DNA from: Rebecca billardiae RCC1528
Lineage: Eukaryota > Haptophyta
Length of the DNA: 64,000 nt
Reading direction: 5' to 3'
Assembly (NCBI GenBank): GCA_965240325.2
Contig: OZ251231.1
Coordinates: 744,001-808,000, forward strand
How positions within the stretch are numbered: position 1 is the first letter of the stretch; every line of letters begins with the position of its first letter. Of the stretch, positions 1 through 9,578 are shown piece after piece. The translations under genes and the position numbers were made by a program. The notes under the pieces were generated by a model. The model saw only the letters and a program-made list of their open reading frames with translations. It was not told the origin of the DNA and did not search any database.

Positions 1-1084
1 CGTCGAAGTCGGCGAGAACGTAGGGCATGAGCGTGTCCATCCAGATGCACGTGGACACCTCGGGGAGGAGTCGCTTGAAAACGAGGAGCACGAGCTTCGC
101 GCGCCACTGCGTGCGCAGCTCCTGTAGGTGGTGGGTCTGCACGGACCACGCGCCGTGGGCGCCGAGGATCATGCGCGCCGTGACCGTGTCCGCGTGCCGC
201 TGCGCCTCATAGATGAGCTCTGGGGAAGTGCCCGCGCGGTCCGAGGCCTGGCGCATGCTGCCAGGCGTGTCGGCCCGCATCGCCCCGTACCGCAGCAAGA
301 CGCTCACTTCGCTGGGAGACATGGTCCTAAAGCTGTAGAGGGAGTCGCAGAAGAAGCGCTCGCCGCGCTCGTAGAGGAGGCACGTGCACCGCTCGGCGGC
401 CGCCATCTTGGCGGCGGCTCGCGCGAGGCGCACGCCCGCCTGCAGGCGCTCCGCGCGCGCCTCCGCCACGGACACGTTTATCGTTGGACTCTCCAGGAGT
501 TCGAGGGTCGCGTTGAGCCGATCCATCTGGGCCCCGAGTGCGTCCACCCGCTTGCTGAGGCTGGCCCAGAGCTTGAACAGAGTGCGCATCGCATTCGAAC
601 CACCCAGCTGGTTCGTGCGGATGAACTGGCGATCCGCGGCCTCCAAGATCTCCTCGAGAATTGGGACGTGTGCCGCGGCGCACGCCTCCGTGAGGGGCGT
701 GCACACCGAGTCGCTGTACTCGTCGTGCGAATCGTGCAGCAGGGATGCTCCCACCTGTAGCAGTGCTCGGACTACGTCGAGTTGTCCCGCGCGGACGGCG
801 TGCAGGAGCGGTGAGAATCGGCGGCCGTCGTTGGGGTTGGCGCCATTCTCAACGAGGCAGTGCACGATCACCTCGTCCGCGCAATGTGCCGCGACCGCCA
901 GCGGGGTTGAGTCGTCGCACTTGCACCGCGGGCAGGTGAGCCTGCACGAGAGATCCACGCCCTTGCCGCAAAGGCGAGCAACGGCGAGTGTGTCGCGCGC
1001 GAGGATGGCGCGCCTCAGCCGCGCCTCCATGCCCGATGAGCGTGTGGTCGGGGACTCGGGGCTGGTGAGCACCGCAAGCATCAT
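1..1084 (-). CDS. Ankyrin-repeat protein, N-terminal part (cut by window edge)
   Basis: The minus-strand frame is open from the ATG at 1084 to the window edge, about 361 codons, and an in-frame TGA lies nine codons upstream of that ATG. After a start of about 50 residues with a CPRCKCDD cysteine cluster come ankyrin-like repeats: TPLAVAAHCADEVIVHCLVE followed by NGANPND, then SPLLHAVRAGQLDVVRALLQ followed by VGAS, then TPLTEACAAAHVPILEEILE. A helical, probably coiled segment follows (KLWASLSKRVDALGAQMDRL). Ankyrin repeats are protein-interaction scaffolds, so no specific partner can be named. The C-terminus lies outside the window. The gene is divergent from bL21m with 190 bp between start codons. 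Large frames on the opposite strand here are antisense shadows. Confidence 0.75.
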   Translation of the reverse strand, partial: MMLAVLTSPESPTTRSSGMEARLRRAILARDTLAVARLCGKGVDLSCRLTCPRCKCDDSTPLAVAAHCADEVIVHCLVENGANPNDGRRFSPLLHAVRAGQLDVVRALLQVGASLLHDSHDEYSDSVCTPLTEACAAAHVPILEEILEAADRQFIRTNQLGGSNAMRTLFKLWASLSKRVDALGAQMDRLNATLELLESPTINVSVAEARAERLQAGVRLARAAAKMAAAERCTCLLYERGERFFCDSLYSFRTMSPSEVSVLLRYGAMRADTPGSMRQASDRAGTSPELIYEAQRHADTVTARMILGAHGAWSVQTHHLQELRTQWRAKLVLLVFKRLLPEVSTCIWMDTLMPYVLADFD

Positions 1085-1274
1085 TCTGGAATCTGGCGGC
1101 TCTGATTTTCACGCCCGGCCGTTATTACTGAAGGAAAATCCGAAATCGCGCCGCAGCGCCGCACGGCATCACCGATCTGGATCCCGCACGCGCCATTTTT
1201 TTCACGGCTTGCTGATGTTGATTTTTGACGGCGATCAATAAAATCATCAAGGGGAGACGCCGCGTCGCGTCGCC

Positions 1275-1757
1275 ATGCTGCTCGCACGTGTGTTCGGCCA
1301 TGCGGCGCGCGTCGCGCGGCTGCCGATGGCCAGCCATTCATGGCCGGCGTTTGGGACGAGGGCGAGCGATACCGCCCGTATGCTCTCCACTCAGAGCGCT
1401 GTCGCGAACGACGAGCTGCCGCGAGCCTCGCAGTTTGCAGTCATCGAGCTGAGCGGCACGCAGTACAAGGTCACTCCTGGGTGCGTCGTGTGCACGCAGA
1501 AGCTCGACGTGCCCGTCGGATCATTGCATCGCGTGACTCGCGTCCTGCTGGCGGGGACGGCCGACAAAACTGTCATCGGCCAGCCGCAGATCCCCGGGGC
1601 ATCCGTCACGTTGCAAATTGCGGAGCACAACCTAATGGACAAGGTCATCATCTTCAAGAAGAAGCGACGAAAGGGCTACAAGAGGTGGAATGGCCATCGT
1701 CAGCCCGTCACGATCTTCCGAGTGGAGGGGATCTCGGTCCCAGAGCTCGGGACCTGA
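1275..1757 (+). CDS. Mitochondrial (or plastid) large-subunit ribosomal protein bL21
   Basis: This 160-residue protein belongs to the bL21 family, which binds 23S-type rRNA in the organellar large ribosomal subunit. The first 45 or so residues (MLLARVFGHAARVARLPMAS...) are rich in Arg, Ala and Ser and lack acidic residues until about 32, as expected for a mitochondrial presequence. The family core starts near residue 54 (FAVIELSGTQYKV) and ends with the basic signature DKVIIFKKKRRKGYKRWNGH (about 122-141) followed by RQPVTIFRVEGI. The length fits a bL21 domain plus transit peptide. The organelle is inferred from presequence style only; a plastid location would normally need a bipartite signal, which I do not see. 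Confidence 0.9.
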   Translation: MLLARVFGHAARVARLPMASHSWPAFGTRASDTARMLSTQSAVANDELPRASQFAVIELSGTQYKVTPGCVVCTQKLDVPVGSLHRVTRVLLAGTADKTVIGQPQIPGASVTLQIAEHNLMDKVIIFKKKRRKGYKRWNGHRQPVTIFRVEGISVPELGT

Positions 1758-2903
1758 CCGCACGGAAATGTACAATCGAAAGCGGGCGACGTCGCCGATC
1801 CTGAAGACCCGGCGCGCGTCGGACCGGTCGTGCCGACGTCCGGGACGCCCGGACACGTGCCGAGACGACTGACGGTGCTGACGCAGCCTGGCTCGCGTAG
1901 TAAACTGTGAACGGCGAAGTCGTCAAATCGTCACTACTGCACTGTTAGTGGCGTGATGCCATCACGCACTATTCAGACTCAATCCTCTGCTTCGATCATC
2001 ACTCCGCAGTTCAGCCCGCGGAGTAGCCGCGCGGCTCAGTTCCTACCGGCTCGCCCGCTCAGAATTTGAGTCATACCGCCAGTTGATGAATAATAATATC
2101 ACGTCAGACCGCGTTTTCGTCGACCGTTCGGTCCGAAGTCTTTTGAGGCAGACGATCGTCAGATTGGCCGATCAACTGACGGTCGCGGACGCGGTCCGCC
2201 CCGGGCGGCCCGGGTCCGCCGACTGAGCCGTGAGCGCAGATCTAGACTGCGTAGACGGTCAGCCAGTCACTAGTCAGTAACTCAGTACAAATTACTTTCA
2301 CGCCGTCAGCGAGTCACTGTCGCGAGTCACCGGCCCGAGTCACCGTACTCAGTCGGTCGTCACTGAGTCACTTGTCAGTGAGACGTAAGCTAGGATCATG
2401 AGTCATTGCGGGACGGCGGCCTGAGACTGTCGCTGAGCGCTGTGGACAGAGTGACTCAGTGTAGTTAGACTGTAGTGCGGTGCGCCGCTGCCAGCCTGAT
2501 GAGCGCAGTGTGAGCCTGAGGCCGGCAGGGCCTAGGCCTAGCCAGGCGGTACGCTAATACGACTGTATACTGCGCCTGCGGCGCCCGCGTTCAGCCCGTG
2601 GCACTGGCAGTGATGGGACCGGTGGCGAGTAGCCTGGCAAGTCGTAGCTAATTAGCGGCTTATTGCTCGATGCTACAGCTAGCCGCTCATTCAATGATTC
2701 ATGAATGATGATGTCTGATGGATCATTCAGGCCAGGCCAGAGGCTCCAGATGGCCTGAAGACCACCAGCAGACCGGGCGGGCGGGCGGCGCGCACGGTGT
2801 CTGGCCACTACAATGCGCCCCGAAGCGTTCGCGCCGTCGCGCTGGGCGGGCGCTACCGTCGCGAGAAGTGCCCACGCCCTCCAGGCTCCGTCTGGCGCAA
2901 CAT
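1758..2903. other. Convergent intergenic region, no gene seen
   Basis: This 1.1-kb stretch separates the 3' ends of bL21m and the FIST gene. It has lower GC than the genes and many stop codons in all frames. At 2260-2460 there is a cluster of GAGTCAC/TGAGTCA-type heptamers in both orientations. I see no RNA gene or conserved protein. Confidence 0.5.
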
Positions 2904-4298
2904 TCAGTCCGTCGCCGAGCTGCCCGGCGCGCCACCCGTCTCGGGCGTCTGCCCACCGCTGGCTTCACTCGCCGCGAGCAGCACGGCGATCACTGAGGTG
3001 AAGCCGTGCAAGGAGGTCGCGCCCGGTGAGGCCGGCCTTCCGGCGTTAGCATCCCCCGCGACGATGCCCACCGGCCCGATCTCGCCGTTGCAGAAGAACC
3101 CGCCGATGGGCACGCCGCCCGGGAGCGACGCGCCGATGCACTCGCTGTCGTGGTTGGGCACGCCAAACAGGTTGGCGCCGCGCCCCGTGCACGAGAAGAG
3201 CAGCGCGCCGATCGGTGCGCGCGCGTCGCCCACGATCTGGCGCTCGAGGCGGTACCGCTGCAGCTGCGTGTCCAAGTCGGCCTGGGCGGTCTGCCGATCG
3301 CGGATCATGAAGGTGAGCTTGTCGCCCACCTCGACGCTGTCGCCGATGACGATCGCGCCCTCGTTGGTCGCGCCCAGGATGCCGCGCGCGAGCCAGTCGC
3401 GCGCACCGAGCGGCCCGTCGCCAGAGGGCTCGTCGTTCCCGCCGCCCGCGTCCGGCTGCGCGGCGCCGTCCGCCGCCCCCTTCGAGCGCAGGATGCCGCA
3501 GAGGAGCGCCTGCTGCATCAGCTGCCGCTCGCGATCGCTCGCCGCCTCGCCCACGCGCGCGAGAGCCTCTACCGGCCTCATCGCGTCGAGCGCGCTGATG
3601 ATGTTGCCCTGCCCGGCCGTGATGGTGAAGGGTGTGCCGACTGGCGCGCAGCCCTGAGCGACGATCGTGTGCAGGTCGAGCCCGTGGCCGAGGCCGATGA
3701 CGACGCCGGAGCCCACCTCGAGCACCTGCTCGTTGATCGCGAGCGAGGGCAGCCGGCCGCGCGGAGCCGTGAGGCCGCCGCACACGATCCTGCCGAGCCG
3801 GTCCAGCTGCGCGAGCATCTCGGGCGTGTTGCACCACGGGTCGCAGAGGGCGATCATCGACGAGGCGCTCTGCTGGAGGGGCCCGTCCACGAGGCCATCG
3901 AGCGGCGTCGTGGGCAGCACCGGGACCGTCGTCAGGCATGGCGCTCCGTCGAGGGCGGGCAATTCGCCTCGCAGCAGTGAGATGGCGTGCTCAGACTCGA
4001 CCTCGCGAGCGCCGCCGATCACGCCGCCGCCGATCAGGCTTACGAGCGCGCTGCCCGCGCCGAGTGAGAGGGCGTCGTTGGCGGCTTCAACGATCGACTC
4101 GAAATCACCCGGCGACGCGCAGTGCGACCCGTCTATGAACAGGAACGCGAGCTCTGCGCCGCTCACGTCCGCGGGCGCCGTCGCGGCGACAAGCTCGGCA
4201 ATGCCATCCTGCCAGCGCGCGGCCGTGCTCACGCGCGAGGTCCACGGGCGCACGGCCGCGGCGACCAGAGCTGCGCTCACGAGCGCTCCGCAAGGCAT
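2904..4298 (-). CDS. FIST-domain sensory protein (FIST_N + FIST_C)
   Basis: The 464-residue protein has the two-part architecture of the FIST family, predicted small-ligand sensing domains found in bacterial signalling proteins and in some eukaryotic F-box proteins. The N-terminal half includes AELAFLFIDGSH and the glycine-rich SLIGGGVIGGAREVE. The C-terminal half carries the diagnostic block at about 373-412: RGANLFGVPNHDSECIGASL, then GGFFCNGEIGPVG, then LHGFTSVIAVLL near 430. I see no F-box, kinase or chemotaxis domain, so this is a stand-alone FIST protein. GTG at 4331 would extend the frame, but the first ATG is at 4298. It is divergent from the FKBP-like gene with 174 bp between starts. 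Ligand and output are unknown. Confidence 0.85.
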   Translation of the reverse strand: MPCGALVSAALVAAAVRPWTSRVSTAARWQDGIAELVAATAPADVSGAELAFLFIDGSHCASPGDFESIVEAANDALSLGAGSALVSLIGGGVIGGAREVESEHAISLLRGELPALDGAPCLTTVPVLPTTPLDGLVDGPLQQSASSMIALCDPWCNTPEMLAQLDRLGRIVCGGLTAPRGRLPSLAINEQVLEVGSGVVIGLGHGLDLHTIVAQGCAPVGTPFTITAGQGNIISALDAMRPVEALARVGEAASDRERQLMQQALLCGILRSKGAADGAAQPDAGGGNDEPSGDGPLGARDWLARGILGATNEGAIVIGDSVEVGDKLTFMIRDRQTAQADLDTQLQRYRLERQIVGDARAPIGALLFSCTGRGANLFGVPNHDSECIGASLPGGVPIGGFFCNGEIGPVGIVAGDANAGRPASPGATSLHGFTSVIAVLLAASEASGGQTPETGGAPGSSATD

Positions 4299-4472
4299 CT
4301 CGGCCCGCGACGACGGGACGAGCGCTATCACGACGAACGAGTCGCGGGCCGGACGTTCGTCGGGTGAGTAAAATGCGCATCAGAAAGAATATCAGAAGTC
4401 CGGCAGTCTTCAGCTCCGCTCACGAACGACCTGGTGGATCCGGGAGGGCCGTGCGGGCGTGAGCAGCGAGCC

Positions 4473-5021
4473 ATGGCGCGAGCAGCCGGCCTGCTCGGCC
4501 GACGTTGGCTGTCGTATGTTTCGACCGGCTCGGGCCTGCGCACGCGCGAGCTGAAGGCGACTATGCAGACGAGCTGGCGCAACAAGCCTGTTGAGGAGGG
4601 CCAGGCAGTGCGCATCCGGTACGCCCTGCGTCCGATCATTGGTGAGCCCGATGCAGAGGAGGACGCCGGCGAGATCCTCGAGGAAGGTACGAAGCAATTC
4701 AAGGCTGGCAATGGGCGCACCCTCAAGGCGTTTGACGAGGGCGTGGTAGGCATGCGTGTGGGCGATGTCCGTCGCGTGCGCGCCCCGCACACGCACGCCT
4801 ATGCCGAGAAAGGCCATCCGCCGCTCGTGCAGCCGTTTGAGGAAGTCATCTTTGACATCACACTCACAGGAGCGGTGCACCACGTGCACATCGAGGTCCT
4901 CGAAGACCCGGAGGTCTACGCGGACACCGAGCTCATGGCATCCATCGGTGCTGCTGCACGCCGCTGGGCCAAGCAGCTCGGCATCACCGGCTCGGACGAC
5001 GGCTCCAAGAAGGCGCCATGA
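4473..5021 (+). CDS. FKBP-type peptidyl-prolyl isomerase-like protein, probably organellar
   Basis: This is a 182-residue protein. MARAAGLLGRRWLSYVSTGS looks like a mitochondrial presequence. What follows matches the order of FKBP strands: VEEGQAVRIRYALRPI, then a shortened flap with GEILEEGTKQFKAGNG, then AFDEGVVGMRVGDVRRVRAP, then HAYAEKGHPPLVQPFEEVIF and DITLTG. The GM.VGD.R.V and HAY..G..P segments correspond to the FKBP G-x-x-x-M-x-x-G-x-R and AYG..G..P motifs. Several active-site aromatics are not obvious, so catalysis is uncertain. A helical tail of about 45 residues follows the domain. The ATG at 4473 is preferred over a GTG 39 bp upstream. Confidence 0.65.
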   Translation: MARAAGLLGRRWLSYVSTGSGLRTRELKATMQTSWRNKPVEEGQAVRIRYALRPIIGEPDAEEDAGEILEEGTKQFKAGNGRTLKAFDEGVVGMRVGDVRRVRAPHTHAYAEKGHPPLVQPFEEVIFDITLTGAVHHVHIEVLEDPEVYADTELMASIGAAARRWAKQLGITGSDDGSKKAP

Positions 5022-5558
5022 TGCGACTCGCTCGCGCGGTCTGTAGGCTGGGCATCGTTGTCATCATCCAGATGACATCAACGTCCGTCGCGCCTTCTGC
5101 GCATGATCAGTGGGATTCATCGGAGCATGGTAGATGTCGGATTCATTGCAGGTGTGGTGCATCGCATCGCCGAGTCACCAGCACTCAGTCGGCGTACTCG
5201 GCGTGCTCATCCGAATGGTGCTGCGCGCGCCGATGGATCGGTGCACAGTGCATCCGACTGTCGTGTCTGTCGTCTGTCATAGTCTGACGACCGGGCCCCC
5301 GCTCCCTGCCGTGCTGTGTCAGTATGCTGACGATGACAGCTCAGCAGCGCGCATGTCGCCTGTGAAGCCTATCTGACACAATATGTATTCGGCCCAGCAC
5401 TGCTTGCGGTGCCAGCTCAGGGGCACTGTCACTGACGATCGGCTGGCTGAGTGGCTCACTCCAAGTCCGACGGCGACACAGTCGTGGACCGCCGAAATGC
5501 CATCATGGCTCGGCGAGCCTTGCTGTCACACTCCGGGGCCGTCGATCGGAGCGTGCTG
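5022..5558. other. Convergent intergenic region, no gene seen
   Basis: This lies between the 3' ends of the FKBP-like gene and the PWWP gene. Short open frames are present but show no recognisable domains. The right end runs into the CAG/CTG repeat that encodes the polyglutamine tail of the neighbouring gene. Confidence 0.45.
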
Positions 5559-6869
5559 CTACGCAAGCTGCTGCTGCTGCTGGGATTGGCCCAGAGCCGT
5601 CCTGCCGCGCACAGTCATCGATTGCTGCGGCCCGACGTTTGCAGGCGCGGGACGACTCGCATGCGGGCTTGGCTGGCACTGCGCCTGATGGTGCGCCGCA
5701 TGCGCACTGTGGGACGGCATCGCAAGCAGCCCGAAGCCATCCTTCTCAATGGCCTCATACTTTGCGTGGCGAGCCAGGTACACGGAATCGTCGAGCAAAG
5801 CCGACACGTCGGCCGTAGCAAAGCAGTCGGCGTCTTCAGAAGCATAGTTGGACGGGTACGCGCGGCGCCATGAGCGAGGGCGCGCGTGCTTCTTCGCCGG
5901 CGGTGATGGCACCAAGCCAGGCGGCTTTGGATGGCGCGACGGGATCAGCGTGCGGTCGATGATCTCGCCATCAATCGACCACGTTCCTTGCATCTGCGCC
6001 ATGGACGATGCCACGAGCTCGCGGTCCGCTTCGCGCACCGCCGTCTCAAAGAGCGGGATGGAACCGATCCGCTTGAGCACGACTCGGTGCGACCGGTTCT
6101 CTGTGAAGGGCATCAGGCGCGTCATCGGCAGCACGGCGCGCTTGCCGTCACCGAAGAACTCGACCGGGATGTCGCCCTCCGCCGCTCGCGCGTCGGCGTC
6201 CATGCCCGCGTCGTCGAGCGTGAGAACGAGTGCCGGCCAGATGGCTGGCGAGCTCGAGCGCGCCGAGCCAAGGTTGGCAAAGACGAGGTCGTGGCTGTGC
6301 AGCCCGTTCTGGAACGTGAGCACCAGCCCTGCCGTGGAGGTCCCACCGCCCCGACTGAAAGCGCGCTGCGTGAGCGCCTCGGAAGGGGCTGCACCAGCCA
6401 TCGTGTCCCGCACGACTGGCACGGCGTCATGGTGCATGCGCGCCGGGCGAGATGGGCAGCGCGGTGCCGACACAGCTGCATGTGCGTCGGCCTCTTCCAT
6501 CGCGCGCGCGAAGAGCTGCACGTCAAGCATGCGCCTTTGCACGACTGCGTCGTCGCGGTTCGCATGAAACGGGTACAGCCGGCTGCACGGCAGCAGGCTG
6601 CGCGTGTTGTCTCCGAAGAAGTGGAGCTGTGCTTCCGCTGCGCTGTTGATGCGCACAACCTCCGCGGGCCAGATGGCCGTCGAGCTCTGGCGCGCCGTAC
6701 GCGGGTTGGCAAAGACGAGCTCGCCGACGTGCACTGCCGATGCGCCGACGAACGCCGCGAGGGGCATGCTGCGGACGAGGCGGGGCGCGATGACCGTGAC
6801 CTTGTACGCTGCGGCCTGCACCGAGCGGCCGGTGCGGCCGCTGCTGCTGAGGCTGAGGTCACCCGACAT
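5559..6869 (-). CDS. Tandem PWWP-like domain protein
   Basis: The 436-residue protein has two PWWP-like modules, which in other eukaryotes read methylated histones or DNA in the nucleus. Module 1 (about 48-105) runs VGELVFANPRTA, AIWPAEVVRI, LHFFGDNTRSLLPCSRLYPF. Module 2 (about 190-255) runs HDLVFANLGSA, AIWPALVLTL, VEFFGDGKRAVLPMTRLMPF. The aromatic PWWP core is reduced to IWPA in both, as in many divergent family members. The region between and after is Ser/Pro/Ala-rich, with a basic stretch (PPAKKHARPRSWRRAYPS) that could be a nuclear localisation signal. The protein ends in a short glutamine run. No catalytic domain is visible. It is divergent from the BCS1-like gene with 234 bp between starts. 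Confidence 0.75.
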   Translation of the reverse strand: MSGDLSLSSSGRTGRSVQAAAYKVTVIAPRLVRSMPLAAFVGASAVHVGELVFANPRTARQSSTAIWPAEVVRINSAAEAQLHFFGDNTRSLLPCSRLYPFHANRDDAVVQRRMLDVQLFARAMEEADAHAAVSAPRCPSRPARMHHDAVPVVRDTMAGAAPSEALTQRAFSRGGGTSTAGLVLTFQNGLHSHDLVFANLGSARSSSPAIWPALVLTLDDAGMDADARAAEGDIPVEFFGDGKRAVLPMTRLMPFTENRSHRVVLKRIGSIPLFETAVREADRELVASSMAQMQGTWSIDGEIIDRTLIPSRHPKPPGLVPSPPAKKHARPRSWRRAYPSNYASEDADCFATADVSALLDDSVYLARHAKYEAIEKDGFGLLAMPSHSAHAAHHQAQCQPSPHASRPAPANVGPQQSMTVRGRTALGQSQQQQQLA

Positions 6870-7103
6870 TCAGCGACCTAGACCGCCCGGACTTTGTCTG
6901 CTACTCGAATTCCGGATGGAGTCCAGTATACCGACCAAGGGCTTGGTACGACTTCGGTTCGATGTTTTTCGGCTCGGCCGAGCGACCGCCAGTCGGACGC
7001 CAGGACGCGTCGATCTCACGGTCGGCGCCGAGCTGTCGCGACGGGGCTCGCGCGTGCCCTCTCCGGCCTCGCCTTCTGGCGCCGGCGCCGCGCCGACCGC
7101 AAG

Positions 7104-9578
7104 ATGGGGGGCGATGACGAGGCTGCCTTCAACCCGCACGACCCGCGCTCCATCCAGCTCGGCCTGCTCAACATGTTCCGCACGGGCAACCACGTGTTCG
7201 ACATGATCATCGCGATGAGCATCCCTATGGCGCTCAAGATCCTCATGGACTCGAGCGGCTGGCTGACGACTCGGCTGAACGAGCTGCTCGAGTACGTGCG
7301 CAGGTCTGACGACAACTTCGAGCGCTTCATCGCGTACGAGGAGCGGCGCACCTCGTGGGGAGCCGTGCTGTCGGGGCGCGACCAGCGCAACAATGTGCTG
7401 CAGAAGGCGATCACGCTGTACATCGACGAGCACTGCACGGCGCAGATGAAGGCTGCGAAATCAGGGAAGGTCGACCTGATGGCCATCAAGTTCGGCGAGG
7501 AGCGCGCGTGGTACGACTCGGACTCCTCCGGCGACGAGGACGACGACGACGCGGCGGCCAACCGGAAGACTGGGCTCGGCGAGCTCAAGAAGTACAAGGT
7601 GTGCTCGTCCGTGCCACCGGGGATGGACTTCGAGCTGGAGAAGGGGCTCTTCTTCAAGATCCACACCTCCGAGGACGACGGCAGCGACAAGAAGAAGAAC
7701 GACAACAGCAGCTACGCGCCCACCAAGAAGGTGATCACGTTCTCGATCCGGTGCCGCGGGCCGAACGCGGTCGAGCGCGTCAACGGCTTCATCGACAAGT
7801 GCTACTCGTGGTACAAGGGGGAGCTCGGGAAGAACGTGGACCTGAGCCGGTACATGTACAATCTCGTCTCGAAGACGACGTCTACGCGCTCGAACGACGA
7901 GGGCGAGGGCGACTCGAACGACAAGGCGTACAAACGGTACAGACTCTCGGACGAGAAGACGTTCGACTCGCTCTTCTTCGCGCAGAAGGACACGCTGATG
8001 CACATCCTGCACAACTTCAAGAACAAGACGGGGCGGTACGCGATCACGGGGTACCCGCACAAGCTCGGCCTGCTGCTGCACGGCCCGCCGGGCACGGGCA
8101 AGACCTCGCTGATCAAGGCGCTCGCGCACCACACGAAGCGCTCGATCGTGAACGTGCCGCTCGCGCGCATCATGACCAACCAGGAGCTGATGGACGTGGT
8201 CTTCGACCAGAAGTACACGGTGAAGGGGGAGGACGTGCCGATCCGGCTCAAGTTCAAGGACTGCGTGTACGTCTTCGAGGACGTCGACGCCGCGTCCAAG
8301 GTCGTGCACCGCCGCGACAAGGGCCCCGACCGCACGGAGAAGACGACAGTCACCGTCACGCACGGCGGCGGCGCGGACGCCGCCGCCGAATCCGCCGCGG
8401 AGAAGGAGGCCCTGGAGCTCGCGCTCAAGGCCTCGGCCGCGGAGAGCGCCTCGGCCGAGCTGGTGGGCAAGGGCACGAGCGCCGGCAGCGGCGACGGCAA
8501 GGCGGCCGGCCCGCTCAAGATGAGCGACTTCATGCTCGCGGGCTTCGACTATCCGGACAAGCTCGACCTCTCGGGTGCGCGGCGCGCGGCGCGCGCGGCG
8601 CGTGTGCCCGCCCGTGCGGCGTCGGTCGCGACGGAGCGATCGGGCGCTCGGGTGGCCGCCGCGCGCGGCAGGGCTCAAACACGGCGCTCCGCGCTCGGCG
8701 CTCGCTGCGCGTGCGCGCGCGCGCGCGCGCGCAGGCCTGCTGAATGTCCTGGACGGCGTGGTGGACACCCCGAACCGGATCCTGGTGATGACGACCAACC
8801 ACCCGGAGAAGCTCGATCCCGCGCTGATCCGGCCGGGCCGCATCGACAAGATCCTCTACCTGGGTGGGTGACGGGCGGGCGCTGCTCGGCGGCGCCCTGG
8901 CACCCTGCGTGCGTGCGACACGGCAGCTCACGCGCTGCGCGCCCCAGCGCGCGCCCCGGCCGCCCCGCAGGCTACATGCGCTCGCCCGAGGCTGCGAAAA
9001 TGATCTGCCACTACTTCCAACTGCCGGACCTCGAGATCCCGCAGAAATCGCGCCTCGCGCAGCTGCTCGATGGCACCCTGACGAGCCCGAGCCCACGCGC
9101 TGCCGCCGACGGCGCGCCCCCCGCCGCGCGGATGCAGACATCCACGCTCACGCGGCTTGACCTCACGCCCGCCCAGGTCGAGCAGCTGTGCGCCGAGCAC
9201 GACACCATAGACGCCCTGCTCGAGGCGATGCACAAGCGGAAGAGCGGCAGCGATCCGACGCACAACAACCCGATCGCCGCGCACACGCCATCGGCCGCGC
9301 CGAGGCCGGCGTCGCGCACCGGCAGCTCCAAGTTCCCGCTGGGGCAGCTGTTTGTGAACACCACCGGTGGCGAGGGGCAGGTGCTCGGCTCGCGCCGAGG
9401 TTCGGCTGGGTCGGGCACGGGGCATCACGGCACGAGCACCACCGTCACGGTCACGCGCGAGTACGGCGATAGCGCCTCGGCGGCGTCCCGGCTGGTCTCG
9501 TCCGGCCGGGCGCTGAGCGAGGGCGACGAGGACGGCGAGTCGACGCTGCACTGCTTGCAGGACGACAACGTGCAGTGA
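7104..9578 (+). CDS. BCS1-like AAA ATPase, three exons (7104-8574, 8735-8863, 8971-9578)
   Basis: Splicing gives 735 residues. A membrane-spanning segment lies near residues 30-48 ([19 protein letters not shown]), followed by a region of about 230 residues with an acidic [12 protein letters not shown] loop, then an AAA module: Walker [10 protein letters not shown] (327-335), Walker B VYVFEDVD (388-395), sensor-1/arginine segment [20 protein letters not shown] across the second exon. This order (TM, middle domain, AAA) is that of BCS1-type ATPases, which act on folded Rieske protein in mitochondria or on other membranes. About 95 residues, Ala/Gly-rich, separate Walker B from the next conserved block, where relatives have almost none. 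The C-terminal 200 residues are low-complexity. Both introns fix frame breaks: conserved residues resume in other frames at 8735 and 8971. An upstream start at 6894 is possible but its extension looks non-coding. Confidence 0.85.
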   Translation: MGGDDEAAFNPHDPRSIQLGLLNMFRTGNHVFDMIIAMSIPMALKILMDSSGWLTTRLNELLEYVRRSDDNFERFIAYEERRTSWGAVLSGRDQRNNVLQKAITLYIDEHCTAQMKAAKSGKVDLMAIKFGEERAWYDSDSSGDEDDDDAAANRKTGLGELKKYKVCSSVPPGMDFELEKGLFFKIHTSEDDGSDKKKNDNSSYAPTKKVITFSIRCRGPNAVERVNGFIDKCYSWYKGELGKNVDLSRYMYNLVSKTTSTRSNDEGEGDSNDKAYKRYRLSDEKTFDSLFFAQKDTLMHILHNFKNKTGRYAITGYPHKLGLLLHGPPGTGKTSLIKALAHHTKRSIVNVPLARIMTNQELMDVVFDQKYTVKGEDVPIRLKFKDCVYVFEDVDAASKVVHRRDKGPDRTEKTTVTVTHGGGADAAAESAAEKEALELALKASAAESASAELVGKGTSAGSGDGKAAGPLKMSDFMLAGFDYPDKLDLSGARRAARAARVPARAASVATERSGARVAAARGRAQTRRSALGARCACARARARRPAECPGRRGGHPEPDPGDDDQPPGEARSRADPAGPHRQDPLPGWVTGGRCSAAPWHPACVRHGSSRAARPSARPGRPAGYMRSPEAAKMICHYFQLPDLEIPQKSRLAQLLDGTLTSPSPRAAADGAPPAARMQTSTLTRLDLTPAQVEQLCAEHDTIDALLEAMHKRKSGSDPTHNNPIAAHTPSAAPRPASRTGSSKFPLGQLFVNTTGGEGQVLGSRRGSAGSGTGHHGTSTTVTVTREYGDSASAASRLVSSGRALSEGDEDGESTLHCLQDDNVQ
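8575..8734 (+). other. Intron 1 of BCS1-like gene (160 bp, phase 1)
   Basis: It starts GTGCGCGGCGCG and ends in a long alternating CG run before CAG. Removing it restores [20 protein letters not shown] in frame. The length is not a multiple of three. Confidence 0.85.
8864..8970 (+). other. Intron 2 of BCS1-like gene (107 bp, phase 1)
   Basis: It starts GTGGGTGACGGG and ends CGCCCCGCAG. Splicing joins IDKILYLG to [15 protein letters not shown], matching the usual continuation of the AAA domain. Confidence 0.85.

Noticed and set aside
128-1241. Long plus-strand frames over the ankyrin gene
   Set aside because: They are antisense to a frame with clear ankyrin repeats and have Arg/Ala-rich shadow composition.
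6894-7103. 70-residue N-terminal extension of the BCS1-like protein
   Set aside because: It is Arg/Ser-rich without conserved features; the membrane segment fits a start at 7104.
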